Shown: positions 24,337 through 34,312, numbered from the stretch's first letter. The stretch: DNA of 64,000 bases from Frondihabitans sucicola (GCF_030296615.1 NZ_AP027732.1:3353042-3417041); one strand, 5' to 3'. Notes: a model not told the origin generated them from the letters alone. Translations and numbers: made by a program.

Positions 24337-25224
24337 GTGACCTCCTCACGTTTTCTCGTGGACGAGGTGGTTCGAGAGCTGAACGCCCGCCGCGAGATCC
24401 CGTGGGCGCTCGGCGAGCGGCTCGACGGCGGATCCCAGTCGGGCGCCTGGGACCTGACCTCGGCCGACGGGTCGCAGGGCGTCCTCAAGGTCGCGACCAC
24501 CACCGACTGGTCGCGGCAGGTGATCCGCGCCGTTCCCGTGGTCGCGGCCGTCCGGCGTGCCGGCTATCCGACGCCGGCCTGGCTGGCGAGCGGCACGACG
24601 GTTTCCGGCACCGGCTACCAGGTGCAACAACGAGTCCCGGGCGCTTCGATCGACAGCATCGATCTGAACCGCGCGCACGCGCTGATCGACGTTCTGGAAC
24701 AGCAGCAGGGCCTCGATCCCGACCCGGACCGCTGCTGGAGCGACTTCCTGATCGCGGAGCGCACCGCCGGCAAGCACTCACTCCGCGTGGCGGCTCAGGC
24801 CACCGGTCACGACGGACGACGCCTGCTCGGTCTCTGCGAGCGGCTGACCCGGGACGCCGACCGGATCGACTGGCCGCGCACCGACCTGGTCCACGGCGAC
24901 TTCCGCCCGGCCAACGTCCTGTTCGATCGGGGACTGATCAGCGGAGTGATCGACATCGAAGCCATCGGCAGTGGGCCACGGGCATTCGACTACGCCACCC
25001 TGCTCAGTCACCTGTCCATCGAATCCGATGCCCTCGCCCTCCTCGTGGCGGCCGGGTGCGCCTCGTCTCGGCCTGCCGTCCTCCGGGCGTGCGTCGGTCA
25101 CGTCTTCCTCGACCTCGTCCGGTTCATGTCGCGAAACCCTGAGATCGGCGCCCGCGAACGCGCCGAGCGTGCTCGCGCCCTCGGCGACCGCGCAGAGATC
25201 ATCGACGGTCTGACCGCCGACTAG
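24337..25224 (+). CDS. Aminoglycoside phosphotransferase (APH)-family protein
   Basis: An intact 295-residue APH-type small-molecule kinase. The N-lobe has GERLDGGSQSGAWDLTSADG (nucleotide loop) and GVLKVATTTDW (Lys). The catalytic loop is DLVHGDFRPANVLFD and the metal-binding segment is VIDIEAIGSGPRAFDYATLL. The GTG start at 24337 has GGAG nine bases upstream. The substrate is unknown; choline, homoserine and antibiotics are all phosphorylated by relatives. It is followed closely by the prolyl-tRNA synthetase gene. Confidence 0.87.
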   Translation: MTSSRFLVDEVVRELNARREIPWALGERLDGGSQSGAWDLTSADGSQGVLKVATTTDWSRQVIRAVPVVAAVRRAGYPTPAWLASGTTVSGTGYQVQQRVPGASIDSIDLNRAHALIDVLEQQQGLDPDPDRCWSDFLIAERTAGKHSLRVAAQATGHDGRRLLGLCERLTRDADRIDWPRTDLVHGDFRPANVLFDRGLISGVIDIEAIGSGPRAFDYATLLSHLSIESDALALLVAAGCASSRPAVLRACVGHVFLDLVRFMSRNPEIGARERAERARALGDRAEIIDGLTAD

Positions 25225-25237
25225 GTAGCGTGGCCTG

Positions 25238-26660
25238 ATGGCAGCGAACACACGCGCGAGTGTCCTCACATCGCAGGAGGACGATTTCCCCGCTGGTACC
25301 AGGACGTCCTGGAGAAGGCCGAGCTGGCCGAGAACGGGCCGGTGCGCGGCACCATGGTCATCCGACCGTATGCCTACGGGCTGTGGGAGCGGATGCAGGC
25401 CGAAGTCGACTCGCGCATCAAGGCGACGGGCGCCGAGAACGTGTACCTGCCGCTGTTCATCCCGCAGCCGTACCTCGAGCGCGAGGCGGAACACGTCGAG
25501 GGATTCAGCCCCGAGCTGGCCGTGGTCACCCATGCCGGCGGCAAGGAGCTGGCCGAACCGGTCGTCGTCCGCCCCACCAGCGAGACCCTGTTCGGCGAGC
25601 TGATGGCGAAGTGGATCCAGTCGCATCGCGACCTGCCGCTGCTGCTGAACCAGTGGGCGAAAGTCGTGCGGTGGGAGATGCGGCCGCGGCTGTTCCTACG
25701 GACGTCCGAGTTCCTCTGGCAGGAGGGCCACACCGCGCACGCCAGCCGCGAGGACGCGGCCGCCTACGCCCTGCGGATCCACCTCGACGTCTACCGCGAC
25801 TTCTTGCAGAACGTCCTGGCGATCCCCGTCCTGGTCGGCGTCAAGTCGCGGCGCGAACGGTTCGCGGGCGCCATCAACACGATGACCTGCGAAGCGATGA
25901 TGGGCGACGGCAAGGCGCTTCAGATGGCGACGAGCCACGAGCTCGGCCAGAACTTCGCGAAGGCCTTCGACATCACCTACACGGGCACGAGCGGTCAGGT
26001 CGAGACGTGCTGGACGACGTCGTGGGGTTCCAGCACGCGCATGGTCGGCGGTCTGATCATGGCTCACGGGGACGACCGGGGTATCCGGATCCCGCCGCGC
26101 GTCGCCCCGGTGCAGGTCGTCGTGATCGCCGTGAAAGACAACGACCGGACGAGAGCCGCCGCCACGGCGCTGGTCGGCGAGCTGACAGCGACCGGCGTCC
26201 GAACCCGGCTCGACGACCGCACGACCCAGGGCTTCGGCCGCCGAGCGACGGAGTGGGAGCTCAAGGGGTTCCCGTCCGCATCGAGATCGGTCCTCGCGAC
26301 CTCGACGCGGGCCAGGCGACGCTCGTGCGACGCGACAGCGGCGAGAAGACGGCGCTGGCGCTCGGTGCGGTCGCGACCACCGTTCCGATCCTGCTCGAGA
26401 CCATGCACGCCGAGCTGATCGAAGCGGCCCGGACGCGACTGAACGACCGGACGGTCGACGTCGCCACGGTCGCCGAGGCCCTTGAGGCCGCGAAGACCGG
26501 TTTCGCTCGCATCCCGTCGAGCGCGCTCGGCGAAGAGGGCGAGGACGCGCTCAACCGCGAGGCGGTCAGCGTGCGGTGCCTGCAGACCCGCGAGGGGACG
26601 GTACCGGGAGGAGCGGCGGCCGATGACGACCTCGTGGCGATCGTCGGTCGGAGCTACTGA
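25238..26660 (+). CDS. proS: Prolyl-tRNA synthetase, short archaeal/eukaryote-like type, two frameshifts
   Basis: About 474 residues after repair. It begins with VLTSQEDDFPRWYQDVLEKAELAE and has class II motifs: the TxE loop VVRPTSETLFGELMAKWI, motif 2 RPRLFLRTSEFLWQEGHTAH and motif 3 MVGGLIMAHGDDRGIRIPP, then an anticodon-binding domain and the C-terminal domain. No editing (INS) domain is inserted, so this is the short type. One C is missing near 25290 (restores FPRWYQ) and one G near 26270 in GGGG (restores ELKGVPVRIEIG). Two breaks in a usually essential gene argue for sequencing error. It ends just before a strong terminator. Confidence 0.9.
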
Positions 26661-26666
26661 CGCGGT

Positions 26667-26700
26667 GGCGCCCCGGCAGGCGAGAACCTGTCGGGGCGCC
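26667..26700. terminator. Bidirectional terminator hairpin
   Basis: GGCGCCCCGGCAGG pairs with CCTGTCGGGGCGCC across a six-base loop, with one G-T pair. It lies between the converging prolyl-tRNA synthetase gene and the last gene of the sugar ABC operon. On the plus strand it is followed within 13 bases by CTATTTAAAT, and it probably ends both transcripts. Confidence 0.75.
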
Positions 26701-26711
26701 GTCGCCCGTCC

Positions 26712-27644
26712 CTATTTAAATCCCGAGGTCTTGATCGACTCGGTGATCTGCTTCTGGAAGAAGAAGAACAGGAGCAGGGTCGGGATGGCCGCCACCGTCG
26801 ACGCGGCGATGATGTAGCTCTCGCTCGAGGCGTACTGCTGGTGGAAGGTCGAGATGCCGACCTGCACGACGCGGAGGTTCGGGTTCGACGTGATCGTCAG
26901 GGGCCAGACGAACGAGTTCCAGTTCGCGAGGAAGAAGAACACGGCGAGCGCCGCCATGATCGGGCGTGACAGCGGCAGGACGATGCTCCAGTAGATCCGC
27001 CAATAGCTCGCGCCGTCGACGAGAGCGGCCTCCTCCAGTTCGTCGGGCAGACCCTGGTAGAACTGCCGCAGCAGGAAGATCCCGAACGCGCTGAAGATCG
27101 AGGGGACGATCAATCCGCCGTAGCTGTCGAGCAGCCCCAGAAGGCGGACGATCTCGAACTCCGGGATCAGGACGACCGGCAGGCTGACGAGCAGGGTCGA
27201 GAAGATGATCAGGAAGATCGTCTCGCGTCCTTTGAACCTCAGGCGGGCGAGCGCGTAGGCGGCCATCGAGTGGAAGAACAGGGCCACCACGGTGATGATC
27301 GCCGAGATGAGGAAGCTGTTCAGCATGTAGCGCGCGAAGGGGACCTCGGTGAAGACGTAGACGAAGTTCTTGAAGGTCCACGTCTTCGGCAGGACCGACG
27401 TCCCGTAGACGTCGGCCGGGGTCTTGAACGAGCTCAGCAGCATGTAGGCCAGCGGGAAGATCGTCAGGAGGGCGATCACGACCCCGACGATGAACAGGAT
27501 CGTGTTCTTCCTGGTCCAGCGTCGTTCGCGCCCCGTCCGCGGACGCCTGCCGCGGCGTCCGCTCGTCGCCCCCGCCGACGACGCACCGAGGCCCTTCATC
27601 GTTCTCGTCGTCATCGTCTCGCTCGACACGGATTCATTCGTCAT
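26712..27644 (-). CDS. Sugar ABC transporter permease, MalG type
   Basis: A 310-residue CUT1-type inner-membrane permease with six predicted helices. The N-terminus is a Ser/Thr-rich and basic cytoplasmic stretch, and the first helix is TILFIVGVVIALLTIFPLAY. The EAA loop contacting the ATPase is ELEEAALVDGASYWRIYWSI followed by VLPLSRP. It overlaps the MalF-type gene by 11 bases. Last gene of the operon with kinase, isomerase and binding protein. No ATPase is encoded here, so the transporter must use a shared MsmK/MsmX-type ATPase. Predicted cargo: D-arabino-oligosaccharides (inference from context). Confidence 0.93.
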   Translation of the reverse strand: MTNESVSSETMTTRTMKGLGASSAGATSGRRGRRPRTGRERRWTRKNTILFIVGVVIALLTIFPLAYMLLSSFKTPADVYGTSVLPKTWTFKNFVYVFTEVPFARYMLNSFLISAIITVVALFFHSMAAYALARLRFKGRETIFLIIFSTLLVSLPVVLIPEFEIVRLLGLLDSYGGLIVPSIFSAFGIFLLRQFYQGLPDELEEAALVDGASYWRIYWSIVLPLSRPIMAALAVFFFLANWNSFVWPLTITSNPNLRVVQVGISTFHQQYASSESYIIAASTVAAIPTLLLFFFFQKQITESIKTSGFK

Positions 27645-28593
27645 CGACTCGACCGCCCTTCGTTGCCCGGAACAGGAACGCCGACCAGATCAGGAGGACG
27701 AGGACGAGGACCGACCCGATGGCCGCCGCGTACCCGTACTCGCCGAACAGGAACGCCTGTTGGTAGATGTAGAAAATGAGGAGTGACGTCGAGCCGGCCG
27801 GCCCTCCGCCCGTCAGGATGTAGATCAGGTCGAAGCCGCCGGTGATGACCGCGATCGTGACCGTGATCAGCACGAACAGCGACGTGGGCCGCAGGAGCGG
27901 CCACGTGATGTTGGCGAAGCGCTGCCAGGCTCCGGCCCCGTCGATGCGGGCGGCCTCGTAGAGCTCGGCCGGGATGTCCTGGAGTCCCGACAGGAAGATG
28001 ATCATGTAGTAGCCCATCTGGAACCAGATGCTGATCACGACGACGGTGCCCAGGGTGTACTTCGGGTCGCCGAGCCACGAGATCCCGGTGATGCCGACGT
28101 GGGACAGGAACTGGTTGACGACGCCGACCTTGTCGGCCAGCAGGAACTGCCACATGAGCCCCACGACGACGAGGCTGACCACGTACGGCGCGAACAGGGC
28201 CGTGCGGATCGCGCCGACGAACGGGATCCGCTGCTGGACGAGGAGCGCCAGCAGCAGCGCGACGACGAAGACGGCGGGAACCAGGATCACGAGGTAGACG
28301 GCGGTGACGCCCGCACTCTGCAGGAACTGCGGGTCGTGCACCATCCGCACGTAGTTGGCGACCCCGATGAACGAGAGGTTGCCGAAGCCGTCGAGCCGGA
28401 AGAATCCCAGAGCGATCGACATCAGCATGGGGATGAAGACGAAGATCAGGAGGCCGAGGGAGTCCGGGAGGAGGAACAGGAAGGCCGCTCTGCCTTCGCG
28501 GCGCGCCCGCGCCTTCCCCATGTTGGAGCGCGGCGGGGTCGCCCCGGCCGTGGCGGGCGGTGTAGTCGCTCCGCGCGCGTTGACTGCGGTCAT
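27634..28593 (-). CDS. Sugar ABC transporter permease, MalF type
   Basis: A 319-residue permease with six predicted helices, the first in AAFLFLLPDSLGLLIFVFIP (about residues 37-56). The EAA motif is ELYEAARIDGAGAWQRFANI followed by TWPLLRP. The start ATG at 28593 overlaps the binding-protein stop by four bases (ATGA), which fixes the start and makes translation coupled. It forms the heterodimeric channel with the downstream MalG-type subunit. Confidence 0.93.
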   Translation of the reverse strand: MTAVNARGATTPPATAGATPPRSNMGKARARREGRAAFLFLLPDSLGLLIFVFIPMLMSIALGFFRLDGFGNLSFIGVANYVRMVHDPQFLQSAGVTAVYLVILVPAVFVVALLLALLVQQRIPFVGAIRTALFAPYVVSLVVVGLMWQFLLADKVGVVNQFLSHVGITGISWLGDPKYTLGTVVVISIWFQMGYYMIIFLSGLQDIPAELYEAARIDGAGAWQRFANITWPLLRPTSLFVLITVTIAVITGGFDLIYILTGGGPAGSTSLLIFYIYQQAFLFGEYGYAAAIGSVLVLVLLIWSAFLFRATKGGRVDDE

Positions 28594-29948
28594 AGGAGCG
28601 TGCCTCCCTTGTAGGTCTGCATGAATGCCTCGATGGCGTCGTTGCCCGTCCTGGCCTGAGCGGCTGCGTCGCCGCCTGCGGTCTGGACCTGCTGGATGGC
28701 GTTGGAGATCGCCTTGTAGACGACCGGTGGGTAGCGGGGTTCTCCACGGCCGGTCGGCAGGATCGTGTCGTGGAAGTACTTGAGGGTCGGGTCGTCGAAG
28801 GCCCCCTTGGCTTTCATCCGCGCGTCGACCGACTTCCGCGGCGGCATGTCCGACTTGGCTACGCTGCACCAGTCGACGATCCGCTGGACGCTCGCCTCGC
28901 TCATGCTCCCCACCGTCTCGACGACGAACCTCGCCGCCGCTTCCGGGTTTCGCCCGCGGGCGTTGACGCACCAGGCCCACCCGCCGAGCACCGTCCTCGG
29001 GATCCCGCCCGGGGGTGTGGGCAGCGGGAAGACGCCGTACTCGAACTTCGGTTGAGAGCCTCGGAACCCGGCGACCTGCCAGATACCCGACTGCCACATC
29101 GCCGCGTAGCCCTGGGCGAAGGCGCCCGGGAGGTCACCCGCGGCAGGATCCGTGCGGGGTGCGACTCCGGTCCGGACCGACCGCCCGAACAGGTCGAGGG
29201 CTTGCGTCACGGCCTTGCTGTCGAAGGAGGGGTTCTGGTGGGCGTCGACGACGTCGCCGCGGCCCTGCCACATCCACGGGTACCAGGTGAAGTTCTGGAA
29301 GTAGCCGGGCACGGTCTCGAAGACGAGACCCGATCGACTCGGCGTCGTGAGCTTCTTCGCCACGTCGAGCATCTCGTCCCACGTCTTCGGGATGTCTCCC
29401 TCGCTGAGGTGCGCCTTCTCCCAGGCCGGCTTGCTGTAGAACATCGCCAACGGCTCGACCTCCATCGGAAGTCCGTAGACACCGTTCCCGACCTGCCTCG
29501 TTGCCAGGATGTCCGGGTTGAAGTCGGCGATCGCCTCCTTCGTCATGTAGGGGGCCAGGTCGAGAAGGGCTCCGCCGTTGTAGTAGCGGAGGAAGTCGCC
29601 CGGGCTGATGAGGAAGATGTCCGGGCCGTCTCCGGAAGCGAACGCCGTGGCGAGCCGGGTGTTCGACGGGTCGGTGAAGTTCGGGATGAAGACGTTCTCG
29701 ACCTTCTGGCGGTGAGCCGCGTTCCAGTCGCCGACCGCCTTCTGGAACCAGTCGTTCTGCGCCTTGAGGTCGGGCGCCGTTTGCGTCTGCGGAGCGTAGA
29801 ACTGCCAGAATTGCAAGGGGCGGCCCGCGGCGGAGCCTTTCGTCGAACACCCCGACAGGGTGAATGCGGTGGCGGTGGCGGCGACGGCCGCCGATCCCAG
29901 GAGGAATCCGCGACGTGTCACCTGCCCGCCCGGTGTGAGTTCGGCCAT
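28590..29948 (-). CDS. Sugar ABC transporter substrate-binding lipoprotein
   Basis: A 452-residue extracellular solute-binding protein (SBP family 1). The N-terminus has a twin-arginine-like signal TRRGFLLGSAAVAATATAFT and a lipobox LSGC, so it is an exported lipoprotein. The body has the usual two lobes (FASGDGPDIFLISPGDFLRY, AMWQSGIWQVAGF, VLGGWAWCVNA). Ribosome site AAAGGAG precedes ATG 29948. It lies 33 bases after the isomerase gene in the same operon. The ligand is likely an oligosaccharide released by the DUF4185 protein. Confidence 0.93.
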   Translation of the reverse strand: MAELTPGGQVTRRGFLLGSAAVAATATAFTLSGCSTKGSAAGRPLQFWQFYAPQTQTAPDLKAQNDWFQKAVGDWNAAHRQKVENVFIPNFTDPSNTRLATAFASGDGPDIFLISPGDFLRYYNGGALLDLAPYMTKEAIADFNPDILATRQVGNGVYGLPMEVEPLAMFYSKPAWEKAHLSEGDIPKTWDEMLDVAKKLTTPSRSGLVFETVPGYFQNFTWYPWMWQGRGDVVDAHQNPSFDSKAVTQALDLFGRSVRTGVAPRTDPAAGDLPGAFAQGYAAMWQSGIWQVAGFRGSQPKFEYGVFPLPTPPGGIPRTVLGGWAWCVNARGRNPEAAARFVVETVGSMSEASVQRIVDWCSVAKSDMPPRKSVDARMKAKGAFDDPTLKYFHDTILPTGRGEPRYPPVVYKAISNAIQQVQTAGGDAAAQARTGNDAIEAFMQTYKGGTLL

Positions 29949-29981
29949 GCTTTTCTCCTTTGAACAGCGGATCGGGCCGGA

Positions 29982-31616
29982 TCAGATGGTGACGTCGCCG
30001 ACGAGGTGCACGGCGACTCCGAGAGCCTGGAATGCCGACGCCTTGGCGATCAGCGCCTTGTCGGCGGTTGCGGCGTCGGGGGCGTAGACGACGTTCATGT
30101 GGTTCGCCTTGTGCCGGGCCATGAGCTGATCGCGGCTGACGCCGTGGGTGATCAGGTGCATCATCGGCCACTCGGGGTTGGTGGCGTTCCAGCGGCGTTC
30201 GGTCTCCGCTTCCGGCAGACGGACCGCCGTTCCCCGGCCGATGTCGAGGTGCAGCGAGCCTTCGGCGATGTAGACGCGCGACCACACGATCTCCCCGGGC
30301 CGGGACACCGCGCGGATGGTGGCTCCCCCGAGCGGGAAGTACACGGGATCCTGCCGCCACCCCTCGGCGCCGGCGTAGCCGCCGTCGACGTGCGACGGCG
30401 GGATCGAGCCCGAGATCTCGAGGACCCAGACGAAGTCGCCGTCGAACTCCTCGCCCCAGCGGATGTCGTGGAGCGTCGTCGCGGGATCGAGGCCCATGGC
30501 GGTCCAGACCCGGTTCGTCACGAGCGCGTCGACGGCGACACCCTCGTCCGCTTCGTTGAAGTGAGGGAGGGCGAGGCCCTCGCGCAGGATCCGGGAGCCG
30601 TCCCGACTCGTGACCGGCGGACGATCCTGGTCGTTGAGGAGTCCCTCCGCGAAGTCGGACGCGGGGCAGATGTCTTTCAGTCCCTGCTGGTACTGGATGC
30701 CCACGGCGTCGAGCCCGAAGTCGTCGGCGATGCGCAGAGCGGCGATGTACATCTTGCACTGCCAGCGCACCTGCGCGGGAGTGAGGTCGCTGCTCTCCTC
30801 GTCGCCGAAGCGGAAGACGAACCCGCGCTCCTCGACGAAACGCCGGACGGCGTCCGCCTCGTCGTCCGGGACGCGCTGCATCTCTGCCCAGAGGGCGCTC
30901 TGCGACAGGCGCTCCTTGTAGATCCCGAGCGGGTTCACGAGTTCGTCGTCGAAGACGGCGTTGTACATTCCCATGCAGCCCTCGTCGAAGACGCCGATGA
31001 TCGCCTTGTCGGTTCGCAGGGTCCTGGCGACGGCCGAGCCGAGGTCGGTCTCCGGGGAGTCGGGCAGGTCTGGGAGGTCGCGCACGTGGTCGGCGTCGTG
31101 TCGGATCACGCCGGTGTCGAGCCACGACCGCAGACCGTCGAAGAACCAGTCGTCGGTGAAGTCGACGCTCCAGAGCGTCGAGTAGTCCTTGCCCATCTTG
31201 GTGAGGCCGGCGTTGAGCCCCAGCAGCCCCACGAGTCCCGGCCAGTCTCCGACGAAGTTCGCCACGGTCAGGATCGGCCCGCGATGGTCGCGAAGACCGG
31301 CGAGCACGTGATGGCTGTACTGCCAGACGGCCTCGGCGACGACGAGCGGCGCCTCCGTCGGGATCCGCGTGAAGACGTCGAGCCCCATGCGCTGGCTCGA
31401 CACGAAACCGTGTCCGCGCTCGGGGTCGACCGGGTTCGCCCGCACGACGCGCCTGCCGAGCCGCTCGAACGCGGCGACGACACTGGCCTCCATCGCCGCC
31501 TGCGTGGGCCAGGCGGCGACGTTCGCAGCCTCGCGGAGATCACCGCTCGCGATCAGGTAGACGGCGTCCGGTTCGGCCGTCGGACGGACGGCCGGCTCGG
31601 GAAGGACGTATGACAT
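29982..31616 (-). CDS. L-fucose/arabinose isomerase-family protein (candidate D-arabinose isomerase)
   Basis: A 544-residue protein of the fucose/arabinose isomerase fold family. Supporting segments are a Rossmann-like start AVYLIASGDLREAANVAAWP, a conserved FVGDWPGLVGLLGLNAGL, IIGVFDEGCMGMYNAVFDDE (metal-site region with Glu and Asp), VGIQYQQGLKDICPASDFAEGLLN, and a C-terminal HLITHGVSRDQLMARHKANH. Fucose isomerases commonly use D-arabinose, giving D-ribulose. It lies 15 bases after the FGGY kinase gene with ribosome site GAGGAG. In this setting it would connect D-arabinose to the pentose phosphate pathway; L-fucose-like sugars remain the alternative. Confidence 0.85.
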   Translation of the reverse strand: MSYVLPEPAVRPTAEPDAVYLIASGDLREAANVAAWPTQAAMEASVVAAFERLGRRVVRANPVDPERGHGFVSSQRMGLDVFTRIPTEAPLVVAEAVWQYSHHVLAGLRDHRGPILTVANFVGDWPGLVGLLGLNAGLTKMGKDYSTLWSVDFTDDWFFDGLRSWLDTGVIRHDADHVRDLPDLPDSPETDLGSAVARTLRTDKAIIGVFDEGCMGMYNAVFDDELVNPLGIYKERLSQSALWAEMQRVPDDEADAVRRFVEERGFVFRFGDEESSDLTPAQVRWQCKMYIAALRIADDFGLDAVGIQYQQGLKDICPASDFAEGLLNDQDRPPVTSRDGSRILREGLALPHFNEADEGVAVDALVTNRVWTAMGLDPATTLHDIRWGEEFDGDFVWVLEISGSIPPSHVDGGYAGAEGWRQDPVYFPLGGATIRAVSRPGEIVWSRVYIAEGSLHLDIGRGTAVRLPEAETERRWNATNPEWPMMHLITHGVSRDQLMARHKANHMNVVYAPDAATADKALIAKASAFQALGVAVHLVGDVTI

Positions 31617-31631
31617 GGAATCTCCTCGTTC

Positions 31632-33148
31632 CTAGGGGTGGGTGGGGGCGAGCCGCTGGGACGCGGCGAGTTCGTGGACGACGGGCGCGGTGGCCTCGTA
31701 CAGCTCGCGGTAGCGGCGGTAGCCCTCGTCGTAGAGGTCGCGGTGCGCAGGATCTCGGCGGATCACGACCCGGGCCGGGTTCCACCTCGTGACGATGGCC
31801 TCCGTTCGATCGGGGTCGGCACCGCACGACGCGGCCAGCCGGGCCATGCCGTAGGAGGCGCCGATGGTGATCTCGGGGATCTCCTGATCGAGGCCGGTCA
31901 CATCCGACACGATCCGGGTCCAGAGCCCGCCGCGCGTTCCGCCGCCGACAGCGACGATGCGGTCGATCCGGGCGCCCGCCTCCCGCATGGTCTCGATGTT
32001 GTGGCGGACGCCGTAGGCCGTCGCTTCGAGAGCCGCCCGGTAGAGGTCGCCGCGGGTGTGCGTCAGGGTGACCCCGGCCAGGACACCGCGAGCGTCGGGA
32101 TCCTGAAGCGGTGTCCTTTCGCCCGCGAAGTACGGGAGAAGCAGGAGGCCGCGTGCCCCGGGGCCGGATGCGCCGGCCTCGTCGAGGAGCTCGGCGAAGT
32201 CGACCGACCCGCCACCGACCAGATCGCGGATCCAGTTCGTGATCGCACCCGACGTCGCCATACCCCCGGCCAGGCAGGTCACTCCCGGGCGGAGACCGAG
32301 CGTCGTCCACATCGACGGCGTCTGCACCGCGGCATCGGCCGTCGCGATGAGGAACATCGTGGTGCCGTACATGAGCAGGAGGTCGCCGGGTCGGTCCGCT
32401 CCGGCGCTGGCCGCCTCGGCCCAGGCGTCGATGGTGCCCGTGACGATCGGCGTGCCCCGGTCCAGTCCCGTGAGACGCGCGGCGTCCGCGGTCACCGAGC
32501 CGGCGACCTCACCGGCCCAGGCGAGCCGAGGCAGTTCCAGACCATCGGCGATCCGGTCGGACCAGTCGCGGTGCCAGTCGAGCGAGTGGAGGTCGTAGAG
32601 CGGCGTGGCCTGGCTGGCCGAATGGTGGTCGAGCACGTACTCCCCGTGAGGTGCCGCACGGTCCACGACGCGGGCATGAAGAGCCGGCGCGCTCGCCCGT
32701 AGGCCGCCGGCTCGTTCTCGGCCACCCAGGCGATCTTCGGCCCGACGGCCTGGCTCGTGAGGGTGGAGCCGCCGAGGGATCGGATGGCGTCGCCGCCGAG
32801 CTCGGCCGTGAGCCGGTCGATCTGCTCGCCGGCCCGGCTGTCGACCCCGTACAGGATCGCCGCGCGCACCGGGACGTCGTCCTGGTCGGCCAGGAGAACG
32901 CAGGGACCCATCCCGCTGACGCCCACGGCGATCACGACGGCGTCGGGGACCGCCGCGAGGAGTTCCGCGGTGATGCCGCAGAACTCGTCCCACCAGAGTC
33001 GGGCGTCCATCTCGACCCAGCCCGGGTTCGGACGGTCGGGTTCGTGCACGCGCTGGGCACTCGCGAGGACGGCGCCCTCGGAGTCCACCAGGACGCCCTT
33101 GGTGCTCGATGTGCCGATGTCCACACCGAGCGTGCACGTGATTCGCAT
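31632..33148 (-). CDS. FGGY-family carbohydrate kinase (candidate D-ribulokinase), frameshifted
   Basis: About 505 residues after repair. The N-terminal ATPase-fold domain begins CTLGVDIGTSSTKGVLVDSEG and the second domain has GTIDAWAEAASAGADRPGDL (catalytic Asp), YGTTMFLIAT, LLLPYFAGERTP and IVAVGGGTRGGLWTRIVSDV (adenosine motif). One base is lost in the CCCC run at 32642-32645; restoring it gives VRHLTGEYVLDHHSASQ. First gene of the operon. As partner of a fucose-isomerase-family enzyme, it probably phosphorylates D-ribulose, though xylulose or fuculose kinases look alike. A palindromic operator precedes it. Confidence 0.88.
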
Positions 33149-33181
33149 TCGATCCTCCTCGACCGGAGGCCATCTTGCACG

Positions 33182-33193
33182 AAATCGATTTCA
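33182..33193 (-). promoter_or_regulatory. LacI-type operator before kinase-isomerase-ABC operon
   Basis: GAAATCGATTTC is a perfect 12-bp palindrome. On the minus strand it falls inside the spacer of TTGAAA-N17-CAAGAT, a plausible sigma-70 promoter, so binding would block initiation. The same core with one change recurs at 34299-34312 before the DUF2961 gene. The adjacent LacI protein is the likely binder. Confidence 0.7.
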
Positions 33194-33239
33194 TTTTCAA
33201 GAGTGAAACGAGCACCAGTGGATCAGGGCGACCCGGTGG

Positions 33240-34230
33240 TCAGCCGGCGAGGTTCGAGTCGCTCGCCGGTTCCAGGACATGCCGGAGCACGATCGTCCGT
33301 GCGGGCTGATCATCGCCGTCGATCCGTTCGAGGAGCATTTTGGCGGCCGTCATCCCCATCTGGCGCGCCGGCAGGCGAACCACGGTGACGTCGCGCGGCG
33401 CCATGGTCGTGAACGGAAGCCGACCGACGACGGCCACCCCGACGGCCGGCGGCGCGAGGCGGTGCTCGTTCAAGACCTGGAGGGCGCCGACGCCCATGAG
33501 ATTGTTCGTCGCGACGACGGCGTCGGGAGGTTCGGGGAGAGCGAGCAGTTCGGACAGGGTCGAGCGTCCTCCTCGACCCGGAAGGTGGAGTGCCGGAGCA
33601 GTTCGTCGCTCGGGTCGACTCCGGTCGCCGCGCGGAGAGCGTCGCGCCAGCCGCCCGCTCGCTCGGCCGCGGTCTCGACGTCGGCGGGACCGGTGATGCA
33701 GGCGATTCGCCGGTACCCCTGCGTGACCAGGTGTTCTGTTGCGATCCGGCCCGCCTCGCGGTTGTTCATGGTGACGCCGTCGACGTCGAAATGTGACACC
33801 CGGTCGACCGCGACGACGGCTCTGCCGCCCCGCGCCATGGGTTCGAGATCGGAGTGCTCGGAGGCCGGCGCGATGATGACGCCGGCCATGTTCTCGCTCA
33901 CGGCGATGTCGAGGAACCGCGCTTCTCGGGCGACGTCCTCGTCGGTGCTGCAGAGCACGACCGAGTATCCGGCCTCCTGAGCCACGTCGCCGACCCCCGG
34001 GCGAGCTCGGTGTAATACGGGTTCTCGATGTCCGGGATGATCAGGGCGATCACCTCGGAGTTCTTCCGGCGGAGGGTGCGGGCGGTGCGGTTGGGCGTGA
34101 ACTTCAGTCGCGCAGCGGCGTCGCGAACGAGCTTCGTCTTCTGCTCGGAGACCGCCGTGCCGTTGAAGACGCGAGAGACGGTGGCGGGCGAAACCCCTGC
34201 CGCTTCGGCTACGTCGTAGATGGTAGCCAC
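33240..34230 (-). CDS. LacI-family transcriptional regulator, two frameshifts
   Basis: About 330 residues after repair. The helix-turn-helix and hinge read MATIYDVAEAAGVSPATVSR and RTARTLRRKNSEVIALIIP. The periplasmic-binding-like domain follows, with NPYYTELARG, VSENMAGVIIAPAS, GYRRIACITGP and, at the C-terminus, VVRLPARQMGMTAAKMLLERI. One G is missing near 33998 (GGGGG; restores ELARGVGDVAQEAGYSVVL) and another base near 33563 (restores EEDASTLSELLALPEPPDAV). It lies between the transport/catabolic operon and the divergent hydrolase genes and should repress both, with a released sugar as inducer. Confidence 0.87.
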
Positions 34231-34267
34231 AGTCGCCGCCTCTCTCGGATCGAGCCCGGCTCGTCCG

Positions 34268-34312
34268 TTGACATCGTTCCAACAGAACCTTACAGTGCTG
34301 AAATCGATTGCA
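34268..34312 (+). promoter_or_regulatory. Sigma-70 promoter with LacI-type operator before DUF2961 gene
   Basis: TTGACA at 34268-34273, 17 bases, TACAGT at 34291-34296 is a near-consensus promoter. The operator TGAAATCGATTGCA follows at once at 34299-34312, covering the expected start point. It matches the palindrome at 33182-33193 in 9 of 10 core bases, indicating co-regulation. Confidence 0.7.
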
